64,000 nucleotides of DNA, taken from assembly GCA_035542475.1 (NCBI GenBank), contig DATKLL010000182.1:43616-107615 (forward strand), written 5' to 3'. Of the stretch, positions 52,243 to 61,461 are shown piece after piece. Each line of letters starts with the position of its first letter. Position 1 is the stretch's first letter. Source of the stretch: DATKLL01 sp035542475. GTDB lineage: Bacteria > Desulfobacterota > Syntrophia > Syntrophales > UBA2185. The notes below the pieces were generated by a model, which saw only the letters and a list, made by a program, of their open reading frames with translations, was not told the DNA's origin and did not search any database. The translations under genes and the position numbers were made by a program.

Positions 52243-53040
52243 ATGAAACCAGCAAGGGTTTTAACTATTGCCGGTTCTGATTCCTGCGGCGGTGCGGGAA
52301 TACAGGCGGACTTAAAGACGATCACTGCGTTGGGCGCCTTGGGGATGAGCGTTATAACGGCTGTTACCGCCCAGAACACGCTCGGTATCCAGGGTGTATA
52401 TGAGATTCCGCCGGATTTTGTGGTAAGACAATTTGAATCCGTCATGACCGATATCGGCGCTGATGCCGCCAAAACGGGCATGCTGACAAATACAGAGATT
52501 TTGAAGGCAGTGGCTGCCATGGTCAGAAAATATAGGATTAAGAAGCTTGTAGTCGATCCGGTGATGGCGGCCAAGGGAGGGGAGGCATTAATTAAAGGTG
52601 AGGTAAGGGAGGCGCTGGTCAGGGAATTGATCCCGCTTGCCTTTGTAGTAACGCCGAATATTCCAGAGGCTGAGGTCCTGGCGGAAATGAAGATTACTTC
52701 TGTTGATGAGATGAAAAAAGCGGCGAAGATCATCCGCAAATTCGGCGCAAACAATGTAGTGATTAAAGGGGGGCATATGACGGGGGATGCGGTGGATGTT
52801 CTCTATGACGGGAAGAAATTTTATACATTTTCTTCCAGGAGGATTGATAAAAAAGAGACGCACGGTACAGGATGTACATTTTCCGCTGCCATTGCTACCC
52901 AGCTGGCCAAGGGGAAAAGCGTATCTGAAGCCGTAGGGGAGGCAAAGGTCTATATCACGGAGGCAATCAAGTCTGCATACAGCGTCGGCGCCGGATACAG
53001 ACTGATCGGCCATCTCGCCCCAGTTTCATCTGATAAATGA
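52243..53040 (+). CDS. thiD: Hydroxymethylpyrimidine (phosphate) kinase
   Basis: 265 residues. LTIAGSDSCGGAGIQADLKTI is the classic ThiD start. VVDPVMAAKGGEAL, TPNIPEAEVLA and the anion-hole region THGTGCTFSAAIA, which includes the catalytic Asp/Cys environment of ribokinase-fold kinases, follow. It phosphorylates HMP and HMP-phosphate for thiamine synthesis. Its pairing with thiamine pyrophosphokinase suggests salvage of thiamine parts. Confidence 0.94.
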   Translation: MKPARVLTIAGSDSCGGAGIQADLKTITALGALGMSVITAVTAQNTLGIQGVYEIPPDFVVRQFESVMTDIGADAAKTGMLTNTEILKAVAAMVRKYRIKKLVVDPVMAAKGGEALIKGEVREALVRELIPLAFVVTPNIPEAEVLAEMKITSVDEMKKAAKIIRKFGANNVVIKGGHMTGDAVDVLYDGKKFYTFSSRRIDKKETHGTGCTFSAAIATQLAKGKSVSEAVGEAKVYITEAIKSAYSVGAGYRLIGHLAPVSSDK

Positions 53041-53091
53041 AAAGATCGTCGATATTGCGGTTTATAAGATATCAAACAGGAAAAAAGATCT

Positions 53092-54453
53092 TTGTTAGGT
53101 AACAGTCCCGGAAAAATTAAGGCATCTCGCGATACTGCAATCAGTATTGTCCGAAGGTTGCAAGATGCCGGTTATGAAACGTATTTCGTGGGTGGATGTG
53201 TGCGCGATCTCCTGCGCGATGTTGAACCCGGGGATTACGATATCGTTACAGCAGCGCGTCCTGATGAGGTTTGTTCACTGTTCCCTCACACAGTGACGGT
53301 GGGGATAAGTTTTGGTGTGGTGCTTGTGGTCGAGGAGGGACACAGCTATGAAGTCGCAACGTTTCGCACCGAGCGTGACTATAAAGATGGACGCAGGCCG
53401 TCTCAAGTTGAATTTAGCAGTGCTGAAGGCGATGTCCGCCGCCGCGATTTTACCGTGAATGCCCTTCTCATGGATCCGGTCACCGGTGATATCATCGATT
53501 ATGTGGATGGCAGGCGGGATATTGAGAACCGTTTAATTCGCACGATTGGCAGTCCTGAAGAACGATTTGCTGAGGATCACCTAAGGATGCTCCGGGCTGT
53601 CCGCTTTGCAGCCAACCTCGGCTATGACATCGATGTGGAGACTTTTAACGCGCTAAAAAAACATATTTCCTCTATCAGCCGCATCAGTACCGAACGCATC
53701 CGTGATGAGCTGACTAAGCTCCTCACGCGGGGAGGTGCGCGGCGCGGCATGGAGATCCTGGCAGAAACAGGTCTTTTGGCAGAAGTTCTTCCCGAGGTTA
53801 ATGCACTCCGCGGTGTCGATCAGCCTCCGAGATTTCACCCTGAGGGCGATGTATGGGAACATACCCTGCGGATGCTCGACCTTCTGCCTTCAGGCGAAGG
53901 CGTGGAGAATGTTACTCGTCTTGCGTGGAGCATTGTCACGCACGACATCGGGAAGGCACGTACACGTTCCGAGAATGAATCGGGCATTCACTTCTATGGC
54001 CATGTCCGCGAGGGGGAGAAGATCGCTGAAGCAATAATGCGGAGGCTCAGGTTCTCACGTGCCGATATGGAGGTAATTCTCAACCTCATTCATTATCATA
54101 TGCTCTTCATGAATGTTACGGATATGCGCCCGAACAGATTAAAGCGATTCCTCCGGATGCCCGACTTCAGCCTCCACCTCGAACTCCATCGTCTGGACTG
54201 TCTTGGCAGTCATGGTTCACTCGAAAGTTATGAATTCTGCAGGAGCAAGCTGGAAGAGATAGAGGATGAAGAAATGCATCCTCCGCGGTTACTCAATGGG
54301 AACGATCTTATAGGTATGGGTTTTACTCCGGGCCCCCTTTTTAGCGAGATCATGAGTTCAATTGAGGACGCTCAGCTCGATGGGGAGATATCCACATCCG
54401 ATGAGGCCCGCAGACTGGTGAGGGAGAGATGGGGTGGTAAAATTTCAGCATAG
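53092..54453 (+). CDS. cca: CCA tRNA nucleotidyltransferase / poly(A) polymerase family with HD domain
   Basis: 453 residues starting at TTG with a weak AGGAAAA site. The head domain has VGGCVRDLLRDVEPGDYDIVT and the metal aspartates in GDYDIV. Next come FRTERDYKDGRRP, RRRDFTVNALLMDP and EERFAEDHLRMLRAVRFAA. The C-terminal HD domain has WEHTLRMLDLL, THDIGKA and HYHML. Such proteins add CCA to tRNA 3' ends. HD domains repair or remove 2',3'-cyclic ends. Poly(A) polymerase is the main alternative. Confidence 0.92.
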   Translation: MLGNSPGKIKASRDTAISIVRRLQDAGYETYFVGGCVRDLLRDVEPGDYDIVTAARPDEVCSLFPHTVTVGISFGVVLVVEEGHSYEVATFRTERDYKDGRRPSQVEFSSAEGDVRRRDFTVNALLMDPVTGDIIDYVDGRRDIENRLIRTIGSPEERFAEDHLRMLRAVRFAANLGYDIDVETFNALKKHISSISRISTERIRDELTKLLTRGGARRGMEILAETGLLAEVLPEVNALRGVDQPPRFHPEGDVWEHTLRMLDLLPSGEGVENVTRLAWSIVTHDIGKARTRSENESGIHFYGHVREGEKIAEAIMRRLRFSRADMEVILNLIHYHMLFMNVTDMRPNRLKRFLRMPDFSLHLELHRLDCLGSHGSLESYEFCRSKLEEIEDEEMHPPRLLNGNDLIGMGFTPGPLFSEIMSSIEDAQLDGEISTSDEARRLVRERWGGKISA

Positions 54454-54523
54454 CCGGCCTGTGACAAATTTATTAAGAAGCCTTTACGAGGAGCGTGTGA
54501 AAGGAGAAGAAGTTCTTATCAGG

Positions 54524-55282
54524 ATGAGATACTTCCTCCATGTTACGATTGCCTTTTTTTTGATTGTATTCCTCGTCGCGGGTTGCGCGAAACGGCGTGC
54601 CTATTACCATCCAACGGTGCCCGCGGAAAAACAGATCGCCCACATGGGTTACACCATTCAAGTCGGCGCTTTTTCTAATGTTGAAAATGCCGCGCGGCTG
54701 ACCGACCTTCTCCGGGAAAGAGGTTTGGAGGCCATCTATTACGTGGCCCGTGCGGGACTGTATAAGGTCCGTATTGGTAATTTTTCTTCAAAAGTAACTG
54801 CCCGCGAAAGGGCGGAGAGCCTCAAATCGTCAGGCATAATCGATGAATACTACGTTGTCAGCCCAAATGAATATGCCATCGCAAAACAAAAAACTCACGG
54901 TGATATGTACATCCGGGAAGAACTCGTAAAAACGGCACAGAGTTTCGTCGACGTACCCTATCTCTGGGGCGGCTCTTCATCTGATGCCGGCTTCGATTGC
55001 AGCGGGCTGGCAATGACTGTATATCAGTATAATGGTCTTAATCTTCCCCGTTCGTCCAGGGAACAATACGAAGCCGGGGCCCCTGTTGATCATAATAGTC
55101 TTTTAAAGGGGGATCTCGTTTTTTTTGGTACTACCGACAAAGACAAAATCTCTCACGTGGGTATATATATCGGTGATGGCCGGTTTATCCATGCACCGGG
55201 CGGAGGCAAAAGAGTTCGCATGGATTCCATGTCCAAAAGCTATTATAAAAAGCGATATCTTGGTGGAAGGACTTATTTGTAA
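54524..55282 (+). CDS. SPOR and NlpC/P60 domain lipoprotein
   Basis: About 252 residues from ATG 54524; a GTG at 54434 overlaps the previous gene and is less likely. A lipoprotein signal with the lipobox LVAGC leads to a SPOR domain (TIQVGAFSNVENAARLTDLL) that binds denuded glycan. An NlpC/P60 cysteine peptidase domain follows, with Cys in DCSGLAMTVYQ and His in SHVGIYIGDGRFIHA. It should cleave or remodel peptidoglycan at the outer membrane face. The last part of the cca gene overlaps the alternative start only. Confidence 0.9.
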   Translation: MRYFLHVTIAFFLIVFLVAGCAKRRAYYHPTVPAEKQIAHMGYTIQVGAFSNVENAARLTDLLRERGLEAIYYVARAGLYKVRIGNFSSKVTARERAESLKSSGIIDEYYVVSPNEYAIAKQKTHGDMYIREELVKTAQSFVDVPYLWGGSSSDAGFDCSGLAMTVYQYNGLNLPRSSREQYEAGAPVDHNSLLKGDLVFFGTTDKDKISHVGIYIGDGRFIHAPGGGKRVRMDSMSKSYYKKRYLGGRTYL

Positions 55283-55352
55283 ATGATGTTATTTCTTATT
55301 CATAGCGGTTTAGACACAAATAGTGTTAGTCTGAGTGAAGGGGAGACTGAAC

Positions 55353-56411
55353 ATGAGCATGAATAATTTATTGGTCACCGGGGGGTGCGGGTTTATCGGC
55401 AGCAACTTTATCCATTATTTACTGGATGAAAACAAGTTTGCGGGCAGGATAATTAATGTCGATAAGCTTACCTATGCAGGAAATCCGGAGAATCTCAAAG
55501 GCATAGGCGAAAAATATCCCGGCAGGTACATCTTCCACAAGGCGGATATTTGTGATGTGGATCTGATGGAAAAAATCTTCAATGACCATAATATTGATGC
55601 CATCTGTCATTTTGCAGCGGAATCGCATGTTGACAGATCCATCAAGAGGCCGGAGAGTTTTATCCATACAAATATTGTCGGGACTTTTAACCTTCTTGAA
55701 CTTGCCAGGGCAAGAGGAGATAAATTTCTACTGTTTCATCATGTAAGTACAGATGAGGTTTATGGCAGCCTCGGGCCGGAGGGATATTTTACAGAGGAGA
55801 CGCCGTACCGGCCCAACAGTCCTTATTCAGCATCGAAGGCGGCTTCAGACCACCTGGTTCGCGCCTATCATGAGACCTTTGGATTGCCGACCCTCATTTC
55901 CAATTGTTCAAATAATTATGGCCCTTACCAGTTCCCGGAAAAACTGATTCCTCTGATGATTCTCAATGCTGTTGAAGGGAAGCCCCTGCCCGTTTATGGA
56001 GACGGCAGGAACGTTCGGGATTGGCTCTATGTCAAAGATCACTGCGAGGCAATCTGGACGATTATGCAGTCGGGCAAAAAAGGGGAGATGTATAATATCG
56101 GCGGCAATTCGGAGATGGAAAACATCGTCATCGTAGAGATGATCTGCGATATCCTCGATGAGCTTCTCCCTGCTCCCGGCGGAGCCTCCAGGAGAGGACT
56201 GATTAAATTCGTCAAGGACAGGCCGGGGCATGACCGCAGATATGCCATCGATTTTGCTAAGCTGCAAAAAGAACTTAACTGGTCTCCCCGGGAATCGTTC
56301 ACGTCAGGCATCAGACGGACAATAGACTGGTATCTCAATAACAGGGCGTGGATTGAGAACATCAGAAGCGGTGAGTATCAGGCATGGATTAAAGAGCATT
56401 ATGGGCAATGA
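55353..56411 (+). CDS. rfbB: dTDP-glucose 4,6-dehydratase
   Basis: About 352 residues. NAD-binding VTGGCGFIGSNFIHYLL, the DVDLM/NHNIDAICHFAAESHVDRSI region, the catalytic YSASKAASDHLVRAY, and NCSNNYGPYQFPEKLIPL, all typical of RmlB. It makes the 4-keto-6-deoxy sugar used for rhamnose and other deoxysugars in surface polysaccharide or glycosylated metabolites. The ATG at 55353 has AAGGGGAG seven bases ahead; the upstream GTG is rejected. The other rml genes are not in the window. Confidence 0.95.
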   Translation: MSMNNLLVTGGCGFIGSNFIHYLLDENKFAGRIINVDKLTYAGNPENLKGIGEKYPGRYIFHKADICDVDLMEKIFNDHNIDAICHFAAESHVDRSIKRPESFIHTNIVGTFNLLELARARGDKFLLFHHVSTDEVYGSLGPEGYFTEETPYRPNSPYSASKAASDHLVRAYHETFGLPTLISNCSNNYGPYQFPEKLIPLMILNAVEGKPLPVYGDGRNVRDWLYVKDHCEAIWTIMQSGKKGEMYNIGGNSEMENIVIVEMICDILDELLPAPGGASRRGLIKFVKDRPGHDRRYAIDFAKLQKELNWSPRESFTSGIRRTIDWYLNNRAWIENIRSGEYQAWIKEHYGQ

Positions 56412-56433
56412 ACTGAATAAGAAGGAGAGTGAC

Positions 56434-57429
56434 ATGGAGAAAAAGGAATGGAATCTGGATAAACTGCTGGCGCTGTCAGGATATTACTGGAAGTCTTTTA
56501 CCCTCCATGCAGCGATTAAACTAGGGATATTCACAGTGATAGGCACTGAACAGCTCACGGGTGAGGAGATCACACAAAGACTGAGTGGGGAAAAGAGAGG
56601 GGTGACACCGCTTCTCAATGCCCTGTCAGCAATGAATCTCATTGCAAAGAAAGGCAATAAATATTTCAACACCCCGGCCAGCATATCTTATCTCTCAAAA
56701 GATTCACCCGAATATATCGGCTACATGATTATGCATCACCACCATCTCGCGGAATCATGGTCAAAGCTGGATAAGGCGATCAGGACAGGCCGTCCCGTCA
56801 GATCAAGATCATCGCATCTTGACGAAGAAGTTCGTGAGAGCTTCCTCATGGGTATGTTCAACAACGCCATGAATCTGGCGCCCCGACTGATTAATGTAAT
56901 CGATCTGTCAGGCCGGCGTCATCTCCTCGACGTTGGCGGTGGACCCGGTACATATGCCATTAACTTTTGTCTGCACAATCCACAGCTCAAAGCCACGGTA
57001 TATGACCTGCCCACAACGAGGCCTTATGCCGCCAGGACAATCGAGAAGTTTGGTCTTAGCGCTCGGATTGATTTCACAGCAGGTGATTACTTGAATGAAG
57101 ATATTCCTGGAAGCTATGATGTGGCGTGGCTTTCTCAAATTCTTCATGCTGAGGGTCCCAAGGATTGCCAGAAGATTATCGATAAGACCGTGTCTGTTCT
57201 GGAACCGGGAGGGATGATAATCGTGCACGAATTTATCCTGGATAACACTATGGATAGCCCTCTCTTCCCGGCGCTCTTTTCCCTCAATATGCTCTTGGGA
57301 ACAGCAAATGGCCGTTCGTATTCTGAGAGTCAGATCATGGAAATGCTCGCCAGAGCAGGGGTAAAGGAAATAAAGCGTATTACCATTCAACCGCCAAGTC
57401 ATTCAGGCATTGTGAAAGGGGTAGTCTAG
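56434..57429 (+). CDS. SAM-dependent O-methyltransferase (acetylserotonin/BchU-like fold)
   Basis: 331 residues from ATG 56434 with AAGGAGAG; a frame extending to 56353 overlaps rfbB. The N-terminal winged-helix dimerisation domain (about 1-95) contains a helix with LHAAIKLGIFTVIG. The SAM-binding motif I is LLDVGGGPGTYAINF, then DLPTTRPYA and GDYLNEDIPGSYDV. Such enzymes methylate phenols, indoles or tetrapyrroles. The substrate is unknown. It follows rfbB directly and is the last gene of the plus-strand run. Confidence 0.88.
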   Translation: MEKKEWNLDKLLALSGYYWKSFTLHAAIKLGIFTVIGTEQLTGEEITQRLSGEKRGVTPLLNALSAMNLIAKKGNKYFNTPASISYLSKDSPEYIGYMIMHHHHLAESWSKLDKAIRTGRPVRSRSSHLDEEVRESFLMGMFNNAMNLAPRLINVIDLSGRRHLLDVGGGPGTYAINFCLHNPQLKATVYDLPTTRPYAARTIEKFGLSARIDFTAGDYLNEDIPGSYDVAWLSQILHAEGPKDCQKIIDKTVSVLEPGGMIIVHEFILDNTMDSPLFPALFSLNMLLGTANGRSYSESQIMEMLARAGVKEIKRITIQPPSHSGIVKGVV

Positions 57430-57516
57430 CTGGGTGATGGCATTGTTTCCATATGCTGTCTTACGCTTAATCCGGAGCCGTTCCGAGTGAAGCAATGAAT
57501 CTCTGAGTTTGCTTCA

Positions 57517-57556
57517 GCTGCGCCTCGCGCCATTGCAGCGTACGTTTTTGTACGTC
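57517..57556. repeat. Degenerate copy of the palindromic element (copy 3)
   Basis: GCTGCG at 57517-57522 and GCGTACG-N5-GTACGT at 57538-57555 match the core of copy 1 (GCTGCGTTGC and GGCGTACGTCACTGTACGCC). The outer arms are not recognisable. Placed between convergent genes like the other two copies. The remaining gap 57430-57623 has no other feature. Confidence 0.5.
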
Positions 57557-57623
57557 TATTTTTTCCACAAAATATGGCATGTATCGCTGTCAATTTTCAA
57601 AAATTTGGCTAAATCATAGCTCT

Positions 57624-59024
57624 TCAATCTTCATCCGCTGTTTTTTGATTACCATATAATTTCCACTTGCCATTTTCTTTGATGATAGTTCCTTCTTCAA
57701 GATCGTAACAGGTGTTAGATTTTGCAAACCCTGAAAAATGGGCTATGTTGCCATCAATCCGCAAATTCGTTAAGATTATTTTTCTGGAGGTGGCGGCCTT
57801 AACAAATGGGTATTGGATCACTATCATCCAAAGATATGACATAATGCCTTTAGTTGCTCCATCGTCAAGGAATTTGTCGGAGTAGTTAGTCATTATTTTC
57901 CCATGATCGTGCGCTAAAAAGTCCTTGTTAAACTGATCAAAGAAAGACTGAACATCGGCTGGCACCATAACCGTGTGTGTTTCCGGTGCCGGTTCAGGAT
58001 TTACTTCTTTATAGGTTATTTTCATTAACTCATCACGGACAGTTTTATCAGGCACTTTGGCATAGGCAATTCTAAAATGACCCATCATTCGGCCATCTTC
58101 TTTACCGTTACTCCGTATAAGATATTTTTGGGTCAATTCCGGCGGACCGAGATCGGAAATCAAAGACAGCCCTTTTTGATTAATAAAACTCTCTACTTCA
58201 CCATCATGAATACCGAAAATATATGGTTCACCCATGATGGTTACCCATCCGACTGCCATGCTGGCTCCGTAATAACGGAAATCACCCTCTATTACCGGCC
58301 GAAGCAAGTAATCAAAAACAACAGAACTTCCTGGAGCGGAGTGATCAGCGATAAACTGGAGTGTTGAGCCGACAGCAGCGGCACCGATGAAATATGTTAC
58401 TCCTTCCCAAATGAAATGAGATTTCTTAGACTCATCATAACCGGCCTTCTTTAATTCTATTTCCAGGGTTTGTGTTTGAAAATCAATTGGGCAATAAGTA
58501 ACCCAATCTGGCAACTTACCAAATATTTCATTGACCTTTTTTATTTTATCCACCTGTATTTCTGGTAGGTCCACTTCAAAAAATTTTACATCGGGTGCGG
58601 CCCCGTGAAAACGATATGCATGACTTGCATAACCGGCACCAAGAATAATGACTTGGGTTGTACCGTTCTTGAGAGCATCCGTTAATATAGCATCACCATG
58701 TTTTGCCCGAGCGTTAGCATAAAAATATGGTGAAGCATGATTTATTTTTATTATTCTTTTTAATTGAGCAAAATCTTTTCTGACAATTTGTGCCTTTAGA
58801 TATAAATTGCATTTTTCCACCAAAGGCACAAATTTTTCTGCGAAAACATCATTGTTGTTGATTTTTTTATCGGGATCCATTGATGCAATCGCTCGAAACA
58901 TGGCAAAAGCCTCGGCTGTTTGAGAAATTATTTTTCTCCCAGCAACAGGATTCATTGATGCGGGAGGACGATGAATTTCAATTTTCAGATCATTATTCTT
59001 CAGATGATTCTTCATTGCTTGCAT
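57624..59024 (-). CDS. Class I carboxyl-methyltransferase-like protein with NTF2-like tail
   Basis: 466 residues. Residues about 20-340 match the leucine-carboxyl-methyltransferase (LCM/TIGR00027-type) fold: ILGAGYASHAYRFHGAAPDVKFFEVDLPE binds SAM, and HFIWEGVTYFIGAAAVGSTL and DYLLRPV are typical. The C-terminal 110 residues (ADVQSFFDQFNKDFLAHDHGKIM, then GTIIKENGKWKLYGNQ) look like an NTF2/SnoaL-type domain, an addition the family normally lacks. The substrate is probably a carboxylate, but this is inferred. It follows the enolase-hydrolase fusion by 75 bases on the same strand and is likely in its operon. Confidence 0.82.
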   Translation of the reverse strand: MQAMKNHLKNNDLKIEIHRPPASMNPVAGRKIISQTAEAFAMFRAIASMDPDKKINNNDVFAEKFVPLVEKCNLYLKAQIVRKDFAQLKRIIKINHASPYFYANARAKHGDAILTDALKNGTTQVIILGAGYASHAYRFHGAAPDVKFFEVDLPEIQVDKIKKVNEIFGKLPDWVTYCPIDFQTQTLEIELKKAGYDESKKSHFIWEGVTYFIGAAAVGSTLQFIADHSAPGSSVVFDYLLRPVIEGDFRYYGASMAVGWVTIMGEPYIFGIHDGEVESFINQKGLSLISDLGPPELTQKYLIRSNGKEDGRMMGHFRIAYAKVPDKTVRDELMKITYKEVNPEPAPETHTVMVPADVQSFFDQFNKDFLAHDHGKIMTNYSDKFLDDGATKGIMSYLWMIVIQYPFVKAATSRKIILTNLRIDGNIAHFSGFAKSNTCYDLEEGTIIKENGKWKLYGNQKTADED

Positions 59025-59099
59025 CCGCCTTATGTTGGTTCTTTGGGTTAATTTCCCACGAGATTATAACCCGATTACCGGCATGAAAGGTGCTAAACA

Positions 59100-61208
59100 T
59101 TATAATGACGTCCTCTCGACCGTCTTCCTCCGATTGTCGTCACGAACTAATTTTTTATTAACTGAGCTCAGTTTTACCGGATCTCTCTGCAGAATAAAAT
59201 TCAAAATTTCGGTAGCAACTTCTTCTGATTTCTCAAATTGTATGGCATGGCCGCTTTCTATTGAGACCAGTCGGTTTCGATTTTCACCGGAAAATAGATG
59301 GCCAATGAATTGCATAACTTTGTTGTTGTCAACAATTCGATCATTTTCTGCTAAAATTGCAAGCAGTGGAAGTGTGTTCTTCTGTATTGCGAGCCAGGAA
59401 AGCTCCTGAACTTCATCCATGATGCTTACGGATTTTAATGTAATCATAGTTGTTTTGAGATTATCGTTGTCAATAAAATCAAGCCATTCATCAATCAGTG
59501 TGAAATCAGTTGCTTCCATTGGGATTGGGATACAAGCATCGTTCCGTTCTGGTTTCAGATTGAATGCGGAAATCATATCCATAACGATTTTCTCTGCGAT
59601 ACTTAAAACTGATCTGAACCGTTCATTCCAGAAAAATCCTGGAGTTAGCAAAATAAGGCTGGAGATCGTACCCCTCATTCTAGCCGCAGCGACAGAAGCA
59701 TATTGTGCGCCCTGGCACCAACCTGCGAGATGAATCCTATTAAATGATTTTTTTAGAAATTCGATGTGCTTTATCACATCTTCAATAACAGTTTGGACAG
59801 AACCCAAGTCTCCACGATTCTGATTCAAACCGCAACCTCGCCGGTCAGGTGCGACAACAGTTATATCCGGCGAAATTGATCGTATCTGATTTGCCAGTGG
59901 CGCCTGCCAGCCTGAATGACTCATGCCTCCGTGCAAAATCATTAACACATTTTCTCCTTCGGTTTTACCCCAGATGCGGTAATGAATTTTATAATTGTCG
60001 GGCATATTGAGAAAATGAACTTCTGGTGAACCATCGTCATAAACAATAGGCATCCGACACTGCATCCCAAATCCAGCACCCCAGTTTTCAGTTGGAATGA
60101 CCTTAAGCCCCTGAACTGTTTTGTAATAATAGGGAAAGCTCAAATTCAAAAGACCCTTGTGGCCAAATCTCAGCATCGGTTCAGCCGGTTCCCTTTCTAC
60201 AAGATAGTCACCGAATGCACCTTCATGGGCAATGAGACTTTCTCCGGCAGCAGATGCAGCTATGAGTGCGGCCCTTGTGAGCAACGAGGTTTCACCCACA
60301 TGACATCCAATTATAACCGGCCAATTCAGTTTTTTCAGCTCTTCAACTAGTCTTAAAGCTCGCATAAGACCACCCACCCGCGATATCTTAATATTCGCTA
60401 TAAATTTTCCGGGTATATTTCTATAGAGCGATAAATCATTTAGGGTACACAGGCTTTCATCCAGAATAACAGGTAGCCCCGTAGCCATGCTGATCTTGCT
60501 TATGTCTCTGGCATTTCGTGATCCCACAGGTTCTTCTATGGCGAATACTCGCCCACCAAGTGCTTTTATATGCGCTATAGCTTTGTCACATTGACCCTTC
60601 CATAAATTATTGGCGTCAAAACGAATACGTATATCTTTGACGTTATGCTGAACACATAAGTTTTCAAGAATATCAAGTTTCTCTATGTCACGCTCGATAT
60701 TGCCATTTAACTTGATTTTAAAATCAGAAAATCCGCGGATCAAATATTTATCTACCAGCGTTGTATATTTCCACTTTTTATCATCTCCCAAAACGGCAGT
60801 GTAGCGACCATAGAGTTTGTAGTTGTCTATTCCAAGTAGGCTCTCAACACTGCAGCCCTTCTCCCGGGAAAAAAGATCAAGCAGAGCCATTTCGATTGCA
60901 CACCATGCTGATGGATACTTATCGATTATTGTGCTGTTGTCTTCGACCCACTGTTTCAAATCATCAATTGTTTCTAAATTTACCTTCTTGGTTGAAAAAT
61001 TTTCCTCTGCCCATTTGACGCTCGACTCAAGGTCATCACCAGCAACATAGTTTCTCGGGCAACCCTCTCCATACCCTATGTTTCCATTTCTTTTTGCTTG
61101 GACCCAGATGCTCTCTCCTTCATTTCTAGTTGCCGCGGCGTGGCGGATTGTTGTTTTTAATTTTACCCGCAATGCCTTTGCTTTTATACGAATTGCCTGC
61201 TTAGTCAT
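59100..61208 (-). CDS. Fusion of an enolase-superfamily epimerase/cycloisomerase and a Cys-nucleophile alpha/beta hydrolase
   Basis: 702 residues from ATG 61208 with GGAGAAAG ahead. The N-terminal part (1-about 370) is a mandelate-racemase/muconate-lactonizing enzyme: catalytic K164 and K166 in FKIKL, metal ligands D198 (RFDANN), E225 (AIEEPV) and D250 (LDESL), and K274 on the other face (IKISR). It resembles dipeptide epimerases and muconate cycloisomerases. The C-terminal part (about 395-675) is an alpha/beta hydrolase with oxyanion loop LHGGMSHSGW, Asp623 (AENDRIVD) and His654 (SGHAIQF). The nucleophile elbow is GWCQG with Cys498 instead of Ser, as in dienelactone hydrolases. I know of no named protein with this pair. 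Confidence 0.85.
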   Translation of the reverse strand: MTKQAIRIKAKALRVKLKTTIRHAAATRNEGESIWVQAKRNGNIGYGEGCPRNYVAGDDLESSVKWAEENFSTKKVNLETIDDLKQWVEDNSTIIDKYPSAWCAIEMALLDLFSREKGCSVESLLGIDNYKLYGRYTAVLGDDKKWKYTTLVDKYLIRGFSDFKIKLNGNIERDIEKLDILENLCVQHNVKDIRIRFDANNLWKGQCDKAIAHIKALGGRVFAIEEPVGSRNARDISKISMATGLPVILDESLCTLNDLSLYRNIPGKFIANIKISRVGGLMRALRLVEELKKLNWPVIIGCHVGETSLLTRAALIAASAAGESLIAHEGAFGDYLVEREPAEPMLRFGHKGLLNLSFPYYYKTVQGLKVIPTENWGAGFGMQCRMPIVYDDGSPEVHFLNMPDNYKIHYRIWGKTEGENVLMILHGGMSHSGWQAPLANQIRSISPDITVVAPDRRGCGLNQNRGDLGSVQTVIEDVIKHIEFLKKSFNRIHLAGWCQGAQYASVAAARMRGTISSLILLTPGFFWNERFRSVLSIAEKIVMDMISAFNLKPERNDACIPIPMEATDFTLIDEWLDFIDNDNLKTTMITLKSVSIMDEVQELSWLAIQKNTLPLLAILAENDRIVDNNKVMQFIGHLFSGENRNRLVSIESGHAIQFEKSEEVATEILNFILQRDPVKLSSVNKKLVRDDNRRKTVERTSL

Positions 61209-61221
61209 ACGACTTTCTCCA

Positions 61222-61461
61222 TTATCCGTGGCCGCAGAATCTTCGTACCACTTCAAATATTACTTCTATACCTCGTCTGAATACATCGATGCCAATCGTC
61301 TCATTTTTACCGTGAGTCAGGCTTGGAATGGCTCCCGGGGGTACTTTCAAATCATAATTGAAGCGATAGAACTTCAGCCTAGCGTTGATTGGCAAAAATT
61401 TGCTTTTCGGTTCACCGAGTATATGAAGAAGGCGTTTGTGTGTCAAGATAATAAAACGCAA
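61222..61461 (-). pseudogene. Possible C-terminal remnant of a peptidase-like gene
   Basis: Seventy-nine codons ending 14 bases before the fusion gene. The C-terminal stretch IPSLTHGKNETIGIDVFRRG and the following IEVIFEVVRRF recall the end of M20-family deacylases (H-x2-NE-x-(I/V)-x-(I/V)-x3-xG-x-E-V(I/L)). The frame continues open about 6 codons upstream of the ATG and no N-terminal catalytic parts exist. It could be the tail of an eroded upstream operon gene. The similarity was judged by eye and is weak. Confidence 0.3.
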
